Shown here piece after piece: positions 13,902 through 22,129 of a stretch of DNA of 36,029 nt. This DNA is from Blautia sp. (lineage in GTDB: Bacteria; Bacillota; Clostridia; Lachnospirales; Lachnospiraceae). The stretch spans positions 1 to 36,029 of the forward strand of contig JAFUCO010000089.1 in NCBI GenBank assembly GCA_017459635.1. Direction: 5' to 3'. The notes under the pieces were generated by a model. The model saw only the letters and a program-made list of their open reading frames with translations. It did not search any database and had not been told where the DNA came from. Position 1 is the stretch's first letter. Every line of letters begins with the position of its first letter. The position numbers were made by a program, and so were the translations under genes.

Positions 13902-16286
13902 TTACTGCCACTTCCAGCCTGCAACCTCAGGCAGGTCCTCACCGTACTTGTGGATATACTGTTTGTGCTCCACAAGCTTGTTGCTCATCTTCTGATACAG
14001 ATAAGCTCCGCGGTTTCCGAGCTGCGGCAGGAATTTAAGAGCTTCCTGCACCAGATGGAAGCGGTCCACATCGTTCTGTACACGTACATCGAACGGAGTC
14101 GTGATGGTACCTTCCTCACGATATCCGCGTACATGCATGAGACGGTTGTTATGGCGGCGATAGGTAAGCTCATGAACCAGGCTCGCATAGCCGTGGAAGT
14201 TGAAGATGACCGGCTTGTCAGTGGTAAAGAGCATATCATATTCCGCGTCAGAGAGTCCGTGCGGATGCTCATTCTGCGGCTGCAGCTTGAACAGGTCGAC
14301 CACGTTGATAAAGCGGATCTTGAGTTCCGGAAGCTCCTTATTAAGGATAGAAACAGCAGCGAGCGCTTCAAGTGTCGGTGTTTCACCTGCGCACGCGAAA
14401 ACGATATCCGGCTCCTGGCCTGCATCGCTTGATGCCCACTCCCAGATTCCGATTCCCTGTGTGCAGTGCCTGATAGCTTCGTCCATTGTAAGCCACTGCG
14501 GACGCGGATGCTTGGAAGCGACTATTACATTTACATAATTGCGGCTGCGGATGCAGTGATCAAAGCAGGAAAGCAGGCAGTTTGCATCCGGCGGGAGATA
14601 AAGGCGTACTACATCTGCTTTCTTGTTAGCGATGTGATCCATGAATCCGGGATCCTGATGAGTAAAGCCGTTGTGATCCTGCTGCCATACGGTAGATGCC
14701 ATGATAAGGTTGAGGGATGCGATCTCCTCACGCCATGGCAGCTGGTTGCAGACCTTGAGCCATTTAGCATGCTGGGCTGCCATCGAATCGATTATACGGG
14801 CAAATGCCTCATATGTAGCAAAGAAGCCATGACGACCGGTAAGCAGATATCCTTCGAGCCAGCCTTCGCACATATGCTCTGACAGCATGGAGTCCATGAT
14901 ACGTCCGTCGGTAGAAAGGAATTCGTCCGTATCATATTTCTCGGCGTTCCAGTCTCTTTCTGCTGCTTCGAATACATGGTTCAGACGGTTTGACATAGTC
15001 TCGTCCGGTCCGAAAATACGGAAATTGCGGGTTTCCTGATTAAGCTTAAGGATATCACGGATAAACTTGCCAAGCTCGATCATATCCTGGCCGTCTGTCT
15101 CGCCGTGCTGTTTTACATCGTAAGCATAGTCGCGGAAATCCGGCAGCCTCAGGTCGCGAAGCAGGAGTCCGCCGTTGGCATTGGGATTTGCGCCAAGACG
15201 GCTGTTTCCCTTCGGGGTGAGTTCCTCAAGTTCAGGGATAAGGCGTCCTTTGTCATCGAAGAGCTCTTCTGCATGATAGCTCCTGAGCCACTCATCGAGA
15301 AGTCCAAGGTGCTCCGGTTTTTCCATGGTGATAGGCACCTGATGGGCACGGAAGCTGTTCTCAATCGGCTTTCCGTCAACTACCTTCGGACCTGTCCAGC
15401 CCTTCGGGGTGCGAAGCACGATCATCGGCCAGAACGGACGGGTCGGATCATTCTCTTCGCGGGCCTTCTTTTGGATAGCCTTGATCTCCTCGATTACGAT
15501 GTCCATGGTCTCCGCCATCTTGCGGTGCATGGTCATCGGATCATCGCCTTCAACGAAGTACGGCTTCCATCCGTTTCCTTTGAAGAAAGCTTCAATTTCT
15601 TCGTGTGAAATGCGGGCAAAAAGTGTCGGGTTGGCGATCTTGTAGCCATTCAGGTGAAGGATAGGAAGCACCGCGCCGTCACTGATCGGATTCAGGAATT
15701 TGTTGCACTGCCAGGAAGTAGCAAGCGGTCCTGTCTCAGCTTCGCCGTCGCCTACTGCGACAGTTGCGATAAGGTCAGGATTGTCAAATACCGCGCCAAA
15801 TGCATGAGCGATAGAATAGCCAAGCTCACCACCCTCGTTGATAGAACCCGGAGTTTCCGGAGCGCAGTGGCTGGGAACACCGCCCGGGAACGAGAACTGT
15901 TTGAAAAGCTTCTGCATGCCATCCTCATCACGGCTGATGTTTGGATAAACCTCGCTGTAGCTTCCCTCCAGATATGTGTTTGCAATAAAGAAGTTTCCGC
16001 CATGTCCGGGACCGGAAAGGAAGATCATGTTGAGATCATATCTCTTGATCGCCCTGTTCAGGTGGGTGTAGATAAAGTTCTGCCCCGGTACTGTTCCCCA
16101 GTGGCCAACAATCTTCTTCTTGACCATCTCCTTTGTGAGCGGTTTTTTCAGCAGCGGATTTTCAAGCAGATAAAGCTGCCCCGCCGACAGATAATTCGCC
16201 GCGCGCCAGTACGCATTCATTTTCTGAAGCAGTTCCTCGGTGACAGGTCCCTTTTCCTCGCACTGCAAGGTGTTTTCTGCGTTCAT
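13902..16286 (-). CDS. xfp: Phosphoketolase (xylulose-5-P / fructose-6-P)
   Basis: This ThDP enzyme splits xylulose 5-phosphate or fructose 6-phosphate with phosphate to acetyl phosphate plus glyceraldehyde 3-P or erythrose 4-P. Starting at the ATG at 16286 (AGGAG 8 nt upstream) it is 794 aa, the usual size; the open frame extends upstream without a good start. Visible motifs are [11 protein letters not shown] and GPGHGGN near the N-terminus, and the ThDP-binding [14 protein letters not shown]. It is a single-gene unit with its own promoter and a hairpin downstream. It gives a carbon bypass that saves ATP in sugar fermentation. Confidence 0.96.
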   Translation of the reverse strand: MNAENTLQCEEKGPVTEELLQKMNAYWRAANYLSAGQLYLLENPLLKKPLTKEMVKKKIVGHWGTVPGQNFIYTHLNRAIKRYDLNMIFLSGPGHGGNFFIANTYLEGSYSEVYPNISRDEDGMQKLFKQFSFPGGVPSHCAPETPGSINEGGELGYSIAHAFGAVFDNPDLIATVAVGDGEAETGPLATSWQCNKFLNPISDGAVLPILHLNGYKIANPTLFARISHEEIEAFFKGNGWKPYFVEGDDPMTMHRKMAETMDIVIEEIKAIQKKAREENDPTRPFWPMIVLRTPKGWTGPKVVDGKPIENSFRAHQVPITMEKPEHLGLLDEWLRSYHAEELFDDKGRLIPELEELTPKGNSRLGANPNANGGLLLRDLRLPDFRDYAYDVKQHGETDGQDMIELGKFIRDILKLNQETRNFRIFGPDETMSNRLNHVFEAAERDWNAEKYDTDEFLSTDGRIMDSMLSEHMCEGWLEGYLLTGRHGFFATYEAFARIIDSMAAQHAKWLKVCNQLPWREEIASLNLIMASTVWQQDHNGFTHQDPGFMDHIANKKADVVRLYLPPDANCLLSCFDHCIRSRNYVNVIVASKHPRPQWLTMDEAIRHCTQGIGIWEWASSDAGQEPDIVFACAGETPTLEALAAVSILNKELPELKIRFINVVDLFKLQPQNEHPHGLSDAEYDMLFTTDKPVIFNFHGYASLVHELTYRRHNNRLMHVRGYREEGTITTPFDVRVQNDVDRFHLVQEALKFLPQLGNRGAYLYQKMSNKLVEHKQYIHKYGEDLPEVAGWKWQ

Positions 16287-16399
16287 GAGAATCACTCCTC
16301 TCTGTTTAAAATATGAAACTGTATCGGAATTACCCGTCATGTCCCGCATAAAGCGCATCCGGTTCCCGAACAGCCCAAAAGACATTATGTCTTTACGGA

Positions 16400-16428
16400 A
16401 TAATAATAGCAGAAACCGCACGGTTCAA
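16400..16428 (-). promoter_or_regulatory. Promoter of phosphoketolase
   Basis: On the minus strand TTGAAC (16423-16428) and TATTAT (16400-16405) are 17 bp apart. A 10-bp inverted repeat, ACCG-CA-CGGT (16415-16424), overlaps the edge of the -35 box and the spacer and could be a repressor site. The leader is about 110 nt. Confidence 0.6.
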
Positions 16429-16457
16429 CAACATATTTTTCAAATATGGAGGTGCGA

Positions 16458-16488
16458 AATAAGACAGGGGACGGTTCTCTGTCTTATT
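16458..16488. repeat. GGGGACGGTTC-family palindrome at the end of the HAD gene
   Basis: AATAAGACAG (16458-16467) and CTGTCTTATT (16479-16488) are perfect arms around GGGACGGTTCT. It is a member of the dispersed family seen at 12055, 19916 and 35833. It abuts the stop codon of the HAD gene at 16489. Confidence 0.75.
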
Positions 16489-17319
16489 TTAACAGTACTT
16501 TATCAGCGCTTTTCCGACTCCGTTATTGTTGTTGTCGTCTGTTACTGCATCACATAGCGACATTATACCGGGCTCGGAGTTGCCCATTGCTACAGATAAA
16601 CCTGATATTTCCAGAAATGCACGGTCGTTTTCAGCATCGCCTATGCCTATAGTTTCCCCGGGTGCTATCCCAAGGTAGTCACATAAAGCTCTGAGCCCTT
16701 CTGCTTTTGTCACTCCTGCGGCGTTCATTTCAAGAGATGTTTTTTCTGCAAATACAAACGTGAGCGGCAGATCCCTGAGTTCTTCGTATGCCTTCTGGCG
16801 ATCCCCGGGAGACCGGAAATATATATTCATCTTGGCTTTCTTTTCATGCCTGCATGCCTCCTCCACTGCGGATGGCACTGTCTTCATGACCTTTTGATAT
16901 GTCGGCTGGTATGCTTCCATGTAAAAATCTGCCATGTGTGTTATATCGGAAGCTGATACGATCGATTCCTCCTCAAGAAGCAGATGCAGCATTCCTCCGT
17001 ATTTTTCTGCGGTCTCTGCAATCCGCGCTGCCGCAGCTTCCGAAATCGGCCGGCAGAAAAGACTTCGCTTCGCTTTCAGGTCATATAAAACAGCGCCGCT
17101 CATGCATATGGCAAAGTCGATCATCGGAAAAATGCTGCGATATGGCATGATTTCCGGGACAGACCTTCCTGAACAGTATACTACCTGTACTCCCCTCGCT
17201 GTCACCTCACGAATGTCCCGGACAGAATCCGGATGAACGCTCTTGTCCGACATAAGCAGAGTACCGTCCATATCGATAGCCGCAAGTTTATATTTATTAC
17301 TGTCCTTTTGCTGTTTCAA
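16489..17319 (-). CDS. Cof-type HAD-IIB family sugar-phosphatase-like hydrolase
   Basis: This 276-aa protein has motif I AAIDMDGTLL (14-23, nucleophile Asp and acid/base Asp), a Lys in TKAEGL and motif IV GIGDAENDRAF, with the cap domain inserted between. These are the marks of Cof/YidA-type HAD phosphatases, cytosolic Mg2+-dependent enzymes acting on sugar phosphates or similar small metabolites. The substrate cannot be told. The start is TTG at 17319 with AAAGGA upstream; no ATG lies before the motif. It is about 180 bp downstream of hypB. Confidence 0.85.
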   Translation of the reverse strand: MKQQKDSNKYKLAAIDMDGTLLMSDKSVHPDSVRDIREVTARGVQVVYCSGRSVPEIMPYRSIFPMIDFAICMSGAVLYDLKAKRSLFCRPISEAAAARIAETAEKYGGMLHLLLEEESIVSASDITHMADFYMEAYQPTYQKVMKTVPSAVEEACRHEKKAKMNIYFRSPGDRQKAYEELRDLPLTFVFAEKTSLEMNAAGVTKAEGLRALCDYLGIAPGETIGIGDAENDRAFLEISGLSVAMGNSEPGIMSLCDAVTDDNNNNGVGKALIKYC

Positions 17320-17498
17320 GTGTTTTTCCTTTCTATTATTCTGTCCTGCATCAATCCACTTATATCCTTAGTTATCATTTTTATATAAACCCCAGTAACT
17401 GTTCAGGACAGCCTGAAGCACTTTCTGCTGAGTTGCTGTATGTCGGCGGCACACGTTCAGCAGTGACCTGAACGGAGCGCAGCTCGTACGAACATGAT

Positions 17499-18167
17499 TC
17501 AACAGGCTAACGGCATATTCTTCCGCACCCACTCTGCCAGCAGATCAAAACCGGCACCTGTCTTTGCGCTGACCGGCAGCACCTGTGCATCCGGGTTAAG
17601 ATCATGGATCCGCTTTTCTGCTTTTTCAAGGTCGAAATCAAAGTAATCCAGTGTATCGATCTTATTAATAAGCACAAGATCGCTTGTTTTGAACATCAGC
17701 GGATACTTAAGAGGTTTGTCGTCCCCCTCAGGAACGCTCAGTATCATAATGCGTTTGTGCGCACCGGTGTCAAATTCGGCCGGACATACCAGGTTTCCTA
17801 TATTCTCAAGTATAAGAAGATCCAGGTCTTCAGTTTCATACTCCGAAAGAGCCCTGCTCACCATGTCCGCATCTATGTGGCACAGACCTCCATTGTGTAT
17901 CTGCAGTGTCCGGATATCCGTTTTATCAGCTACCTCCTTTGCGTCTTCGTCAGATTCAATATCCACATCCATAACACCGATGCGATACTCGGACTTAAGC
18001 ATGTTTATAAGTGTCACCAGCGTAGTAGTCTTGCCGCTGCCGGGTCCCGACATAAGATTCAGGAAAAGTGTCTTCTGTCCATCCATCTTCCGGCGGATAA
18101 GATCTGCTGTACGTTCATTGTCCGCATATGCGCTCTCTTCTATCTTAATGACCCTTACCTTTCCCAT
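17499..18167 (-). CDS. hypB: Hydrogenase/urease nickel incorporation GTPase HypB
   Basis: This 222-aa SIMIBI-class GTPase delivers Ni2+ to [NiFe]-hydrogenase precursors, normally together with HypA. The P-loop is GPGSGKTT (41-48). Family metal-site residues C96-H97 (NGGLCHIDA) and C128 (NLVCPAEFD) are present, as are NKIDTLDYFDFD and SAKTG. There is no N-terminal His-rich nickel store. GGAGGGG precedes the ATG. No other hyp gene or hydrogenase is nearby, so it is an orphan here. Confidence 0.93.
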   Translation of the reverse strand: MGKVRVIKIEESAYADNERTADLIRRKMDGQKTLFLNLMSGPGSGKTTTLVTLINMLKSEYRIGVMDVDIESDEDAKEVADKTDIRTLQIHNGGLCHIDADMVSRALSEYETEDLDLLILENIGNLVCPAEFDTGAHKRIMILSVPEGDDKPLKYPLMFKTSDLVLINKIDTLDYFDFDLEKAEKRIHDLNPDAQVLPVSAKTGAGFDLLAEWVRKNMPLAC

Positions 18168-18210
18168 AGCCCCTCCGTTAACAGTATCGTTAATCTTGTT
18201 TCAAAACCTA

Positions 18211-18263
18211 TTGTTTTTCGTAACTTACTAATATATAATATAGATATTATATCAAACTGCCAA
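18211..18263. promoter_or_regulatory. Divergent overlapping promoters with shared palindrome (hypB / isomerase)
   Basis: Plus strand: TTGTTT (18211-18216), 17 bp, TATAAT (18234-18239), toward the isomerase gene. Minus strand: TTGGCA (18258-18263), 17 bp, TATTAT (18235-18240), toward hypB. The two -10 boxes occupy the same bases, and both sit in the perfect palindrome ATATAATAT-AG-ATATTATAT (18233-18252). Polymerase cannot use both at once, and a protein bound to the palindrome would affect both genes. Confidence 0.65.
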
Positions 18264-18303
18264 CATTTTTCAAACTAATTACTAATTTCAGGAGGTAAAG
18301 CAT

Positions 18304-19725
18304 ATGTTAGTGAACACCAAAGCACGGGTCGGCGTTTTCGCCATCGCTCTTGGCGCCTATCTTCCCCAGTTTCCAACCCTGGTTCCAGAGTTCGAAAGCC
18401 AGTTTGAAGCTTTCAAGAAAACCATTCCCGATTCAGTTGAGCTTATCGACGGCGGTATAGTAACTACGAAGGAGCTTTCAATGGCAGCTGGTGACAAATT
18501 CCGTGCAGCCGATGTTGACCTTGTCATCCTCCAGCTTCTCACCTACGCAACTTCCTACAACATGCTCCCCGCAGTAAGGGATATCGATGTACCGGTTGTT
18601 CTAGTGAACGTGCAGAAAAAACGCGCTCCGGAATATGCCACAACAGATACCCCGACATGGCTCGGCGAGCTTTATGCCTGCGGCGCTGTCGGTGAGATGG
18701 TTGCCGACCTTGAGCGTGCCGGCAAACGCCATGCAGTTATCACCGGCGTTGTCGAAGGCGGAGATCCTTATGTACAGGCTGAGATTGAGGACTGGTGCCG
18801 CGCCGCGCAGGTAAGAAGACGTTTCCGCGATACCAACCTTGCCCAGATAGGAAGGCCTTATCCCGGCATGATGGATCTTTATATTGATGAGACCAACCTG
18901 TATCATCGTATGTGGCTGTATACCAAGCAGTTCGACTGGGAAAAAATGTGGGCGATCGCCGATGATATAACAGACGAGGAAGCTATCCGCGCCAAAGCAC
19001 AGGATATCCTTGACACCTTCGAGATCGAGGGCGGCGGAACCATCGAAAAAGTATGGGATATGGCAAAATATGTTGTTGCCTTTGAGCAGTGGGTAAAGGA
19101 TGAGCAGCTTGGATTCGTGGCTTCCCACTATGACGGCTTTGCAAAAGGCGTAGCCGGAAAGCTTGACAGTATGCTTATCCCCGCATTCTCAATGCTTATC
19201 AAGCAGGGAACCGCATGTGCGGTTGAAGGCGATATCAAGGTCGCAATGGCTATGTCCATTCTGAAGACCATTTCAGGCACAGGCCAGCTTTCTGAAATGT
19301 ACTCAATCGACTTCAATGAAGACATCTGCATCATCGGCCACTCCGGCAGCGGCGACGCTGATATCTCACAGAGCAGGAAGCCAACTATGAAGATCGTTCC
19401 CGTATTCCACGGCAAGACCGGCGGCGGCTACCTCACCCAGTTCTATCCGCCGACAGGCCCTGTCACCTATCTTGGCATTACACAGGACAAGGACGGACAT
19501 TTCAAATTCGTCACCGCCGAAGGCATCAACGAGGAAGGCCCGATCTTCATGTTCGGTGATACCAACATGCGCACACGCTTCTCCATTGGCGCAAGAGAAT
19601 TCTGCAACCGCTGGAGCGAAGCAGGCCCGACCCATCACATGGCCGCTGCTGTAGGCAGCTGGACCGACACAATACTTAAAGTGGCCAAGATCTTCAACAT
19701 ACCCGTTGACGTAGTTTGCAGGTGA
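18304..19725 (+). CDS. L-arabinose/L-fucose isomerase family protein (AraA-like)
   Basis: This 473-aa protein is predicted to be a cytosolic Mn2+-type aldose-ketose isomerase or a relative of one. Residues matching the AraA metal/catalytic set are present: Glu in AVEGDIK, Glu in LSEMYSIDF, His in IIGHSGSGD and His in GPTHHMAAAVG. Length is near AraA (~475-500 aa). Overall sequence is not that of classic AraA, and no kinase, epimerase or transporter for arabinose or fucose is adjacent, so the sugar is unknown. AGGAGG lies 8 nt before the ATG. It is the only plus-strand gene in the window, divergent from hypB. Confidence 0.8.
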   Translation: MLVNTKARVGVFAIALGAYLPQFPTLVPEFESQFEAFKKTIPDSVELIDGGIVTTKELSMAAGDKFRAADVDLVILQLLTYATSYNMLPAVRDIDVPVVLVNVQKKRAPEYATTDTPTWLGELYACGAVGEMVADLERAGKRHAVITGVVEGGDPYVQAEIEDWCRAAQVRRRFRDTNLAQIGRPYPGMMDLYIDETNLYHRMWLYTKQFDWEKMWAIADDITDEEAIRAKAQDILDTFEIEGGGTIEKVWDMAKYVVAFEQWVKDEQLGFVASHYDGFAKGVAGKLDSMLIPAFSMLIKQGTACAVEGDIKVAMAMSILKTISGTGQLSEMYSIDFNEDICIIGHSGSGDADISQSRKPTMKIVPVFHGKTGGGYLTQFYPPTGPVTYLGITQDKDGHFKFVTAEGINEEGPIFMFGDTNMRTRFSIGAREFCNRWSEAGPTHHMAAAVGSWTDTILKVAKIFNIPVDVVCR

Positions 19726-19758
19726 GAAAAAGATCTCATACTCTTTTCCGACACGTAG

Positions 19759-19850
19759 TTTCGGGCTTTACGGATTGGGGAGGTGGCGACGCTCAGAGTT
19801 GCGAAGCCCGCTTCCCCCTCCCCAAACCCCTCCCCCCTGGGCACGCTTTT
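19759..19850. repeat. GTTGCGAAGCCCG-family intergenic repeat, copy 1
   Basis: CGGGCTT (19762-19768) and AAGCCCG (19804-19810) are inverted. So are TTGGGGAGG (about 19775-19783) and CCTCCCCAA (about 19817-19825). The core CTCAGAGTTGCGAAGCCCG and the tail GGGCACGCT recur at 35712-35812. It sits downstream of the isomerase gene, and like copy 2 is followed within ~65 bp by a GGGGACGG-family element. Confidence 0.7.
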
Positions 19851-19915
19851 AAAAACATTTCTCTGATATGAGAAGAAAAACAATTGATAATGTAGTATAA
19901 AACGAAAAGCAGCAA

Positions 19916-20014
19916 GACAGGGGGACGGCAAGACAGATAAAGACAGGGGACGGCAAGACAGATAAAGACAGGGGACGGTTCTGTGTCTTTAGACACAGAA
20001 CCGTCCCCTGTCTT
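19916..20014. repeat. Tandem GACAGGGGACGG units ending in a 24-bp perfect palindrome
   Basis: The motif GACAGGGGACGG recurs at 19916 (with one extra G), 19942 and 19967, separated by CAAGACAGATAAA. The last unit forms a perfect stem: arms 19965-19988 and 19991-20014, with only two bases between. It is the largest member of this dispersed family in the window. It has the look of a REP/MITE-type sequence and encodes nothing. Confidence 0.85.
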
Positions 20015-20028
20015 AAATGACTGACAAT

Positions 20029-20071
20029 AAAAAGAGGACTGTAAAAAAAGTCGTTCTTTTTTCACAGCCCC
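20029..20071 (-). terminator. Rho-independent terminator of the Na/Pi cotransporter gene
   Basis: On the minus strand GGGCTGTGAAAAAAG and CTTTTTTTACAGTCC pair and are followed by TCTTTTT. It starts 13 bp after the stop codon. Confidence 0.85.
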
Positions 20072-20083
20072 TTGTTTAAATGA

Positions 20084-21877
20084 TCACAGACTCTTTATCA
20101 TATCGAAGTACTTGTTATATGCCTCTTCATATTCCCTGTTGAAGTTTTCGTTTCTTCCGGATCTCAGCTGTGAGAAGTAGTTGTGTTCCTGGTTTGCTAT
20201 TTCCGGGTTTACTCTTACCACTGTCGCTTCGCCTATGTTTGCGCACAGGTCGGCTATCCGTTTCATATATGTAAGCAGGTTCATGAAGTTCGGGTCGGTG
20301 TACACGTTGCACTGTCCGGATACCATACGGTTCAGGTGATTGGCTTTAAGCTTTCCGGTAAGGCTGTCGGTCACATCAACCAGCGGTTCTATATGGTATG
20401 CCGCGTTGACATCCCTGTTCCTGAAGGCCATCTCGGCATAGGTCAGGGTCTGCTCCAGCAGCTCCCACATTACCCTGATCTCGGCTTTTGCCGTATCAGA
20501 AAACTCCACTTCCATTTCCGCGAGGTGTTTAGCCTCATCAGCAATGTAGACTGCGGTATCTCCCAGCCTCTCAAAATCCGTTACGACCTTGTAATACTCA
20601 TCCAGTATCGCTACCTGATAGGTTTCACGCAGGTGCGGCAGAAGGCTCACCATATATTTGCTGACCTGGTCGGTCAGAAGGTCTATGTTATCCTCCTCTG
20701 CGTCTATCTCAGCTTTGATCTTTTCATCATAATGATCCAGAAGGGTAAACGAAGCACGCACATTTTCACGTGACGCATTGAACTGGGCAAGCAGCAGATC
20801 ATAGCAGCTGTTAAGCGCAAGAGCCGGAGTAAGGAAGAATGCCGGGTTGAGTCCGTCCATCTTTTCTTTGTAAGGATTATCGGGAACCGGCTCATCCTTT
20901 ACTATCTTCCTGCTGAGTTTTTCATATACTCCGATAAACGGGAACAGAGTAATAGCGCAGCAAAGATTAAAGACTGTATTTGTATTGGCAATGATACCGG
21001 AATTCACTGCACTTCCCCAAAGTTCACCGAGAAATCCCATTCTGTGCAGTATGCTTACCACCGTAAGGACCAGCACCGTCTCGCTCAGGTTGAAAAGTAT
21101 ATTGACCACACCTATGCGTCGTGCTTCAGCCTTCTGTCCGATAGAACATACTATGGCAGTAGTGACACAGTCTCCCAGATAGATTCCCACAATCACCGGA
21201 TAAACTGCCTTGAAGGTAAGAAGTCCTGAGGCAGAAAACGCCTGCAGGATACCAATTGTCGCTGAAGAGCTCTGAAGTATGAATGCTACTCCTGCGCCTG
21301 TCAGGTAACCAAGAAACGGGTTCTTTCCCAGACCTGTAAGCAGTCTCTCGAACAATCCGGACTCGGTCAGCGCGCTGACGGCTCCGGTCATGTTCATAAG
21401 GCCTGAAAAAAGGATTCCGAAGCCTATCGCTATATTCCCTATCGCTGCCGAATTCCGGAAGCTTTTTCCCATTATAAAAATAATACCGATCACCAGGGCC
21501 AGCGGCGCAAGCGTGGACGGCCTGAAAATCTGCAGTATGGCTCCGGCTGAAGAATCAATGTCTAAAAGGCGGATGATCTGTCCGGTTACAGTAGTACCGA
21601 CATTGGCGCCTATTATGATTCCGAGCGACTGATGCAGAGTAAGCACGCCGGCGGCTACAAGGCCGGAGGTAATCACGATAGTAGCCGTAGATGACTGGAT
21701 GACTGCAGTGACCGTCACTCCAAGCAGCAGAGCTTTAAAAGGATTGTTGGTAACCTTCTCCATTACCTTTTTGAGGGTTCCCGATGATCCCTGTTTAAGC
21801 CCGTCACCCATCAGGCGCATGCCATAAAGGAACATGGCAAGTCCGCCAAGCAGTGTAAGCACATCAAAAGGACTCAT
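20084..21877 (-). CDS. Na/Pi cotransporter family protein (NptA-like with PhoU domain)
   Basis: This 597-aa membrane protein has two Na_Pi_cotrans repeats with the paired signatures VIQSSTATIVI and LQSSSATIGI in the N-terminal ~310 residues. A cytoplasmic PhoU-like helical domain follows (about 350-560). Family members move phosphate, or a related anion, with sodium. The start MSPFDVLTLLGGL is preceded by AGGAG at rather long spacing (12 nt). It follows fbp by 250 bp and has its own terminator. Confidence 0.9.
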   Translation of the reverse strand: MSPFDVLTLLGGLAMFLYGMRLMGDGLKQGSSGTLKKVMEKVTNNPFKALLLGVTVTAVIQSSTATIVITSGLVAAGVLTLHQSLGIIIGANVGTTVTGQIIRLLDIDSSAGAILQIFRPSTLAPLALVIGIIFIMGKSFRNSAAIGNIAIGFGILFSGLMNMTGAVSALTESGLFERLLTGLGKNPFLGYLTGAGVAFILQSSSATIGILQAFSASGLLTFKAVYPVIVGIYLGDCVTTAIVCSIGQKAEARRIGVVNILFNLSETVLVLTVVSILHRMGFLGELWGSAVNSGIIANTNTVFNLCCAITLFPFIGVYEKLSRKIVKDEPVPDNPYKEKMDGLNPAFFLTPALALNSCYDLLLAQFNASRENVRASFTLLDHYDEKIKAEIDAEEDNIDLLTDQVSKYMVSLLPHLRETYQVAILDEYYKVVTDFERLGDTAVYIADEAKHLAEMEVEFSDTAKAEIRVMWELLEQTLTYAEMAFRNRDVNAAYHIEPLVDVTDSLTGKLKANHLNRMVSGQCNVYTDPNFMNLLTYMKRIADLCANIGEATVVRVNPEIANQEHNYFSQLRSGRNENFNREYEEAYNKYFDMIKSL

Positions 21878-21910
21878 TGTTCTGTTATTCTCCTGTCAGC
21901 CCGGACTTCC

Positions 21911-22020
21911 TGTTTATACCGGGCTTTATCTTATGTTTATTACCGGGTCCGCTTTCAGCATCCGGATTCCGCTATACCAATGTTTATTACCGGATCCGCT
22001 CTCAGCATCCGGATTCCGCT
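21911..22020. repeat. 47-bp direct repeat upstream of the Na/Pi cotransporter gene
   Basis: A ~40-bp block beginning TGTTTATTACCGG at 21934 recurs at 21981 with two changes (GGTCCGCTTTC versus GATCCGCTCTC), each ending in CATCCGGATTCCGCT. A third partial copy (TGTTTATACCGGG) starts at 21911. It occupies most of the 252-bp spacer between fbp and this gene. No gene or clear promoter was found in the remainder. Confidence 0.8.
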
Positions 22021-22129
22021 GCACCACGCGCATCACTACCGTTTTTTGCTCAGATTTTCACTGGAGCCGGCGGGCTCTGCAGGCGGTTTTGCGTCCTGAT
22101 TTCTAATAGTGCAGGCAGGCCCTGAAATT

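Noticed and set aside
15654-16316. A 220-aa plus-strand frame opposite phosphoketolase
   Set aside because: Shadow of a highly conserved gene on the other strand, with no ribosome binding site or recognisable domain.
17604-18278. Two long plus-strand frames opposite hypB
   Set aside because: They mirror hypB codons and extend through the hypB promoter; no start signals.
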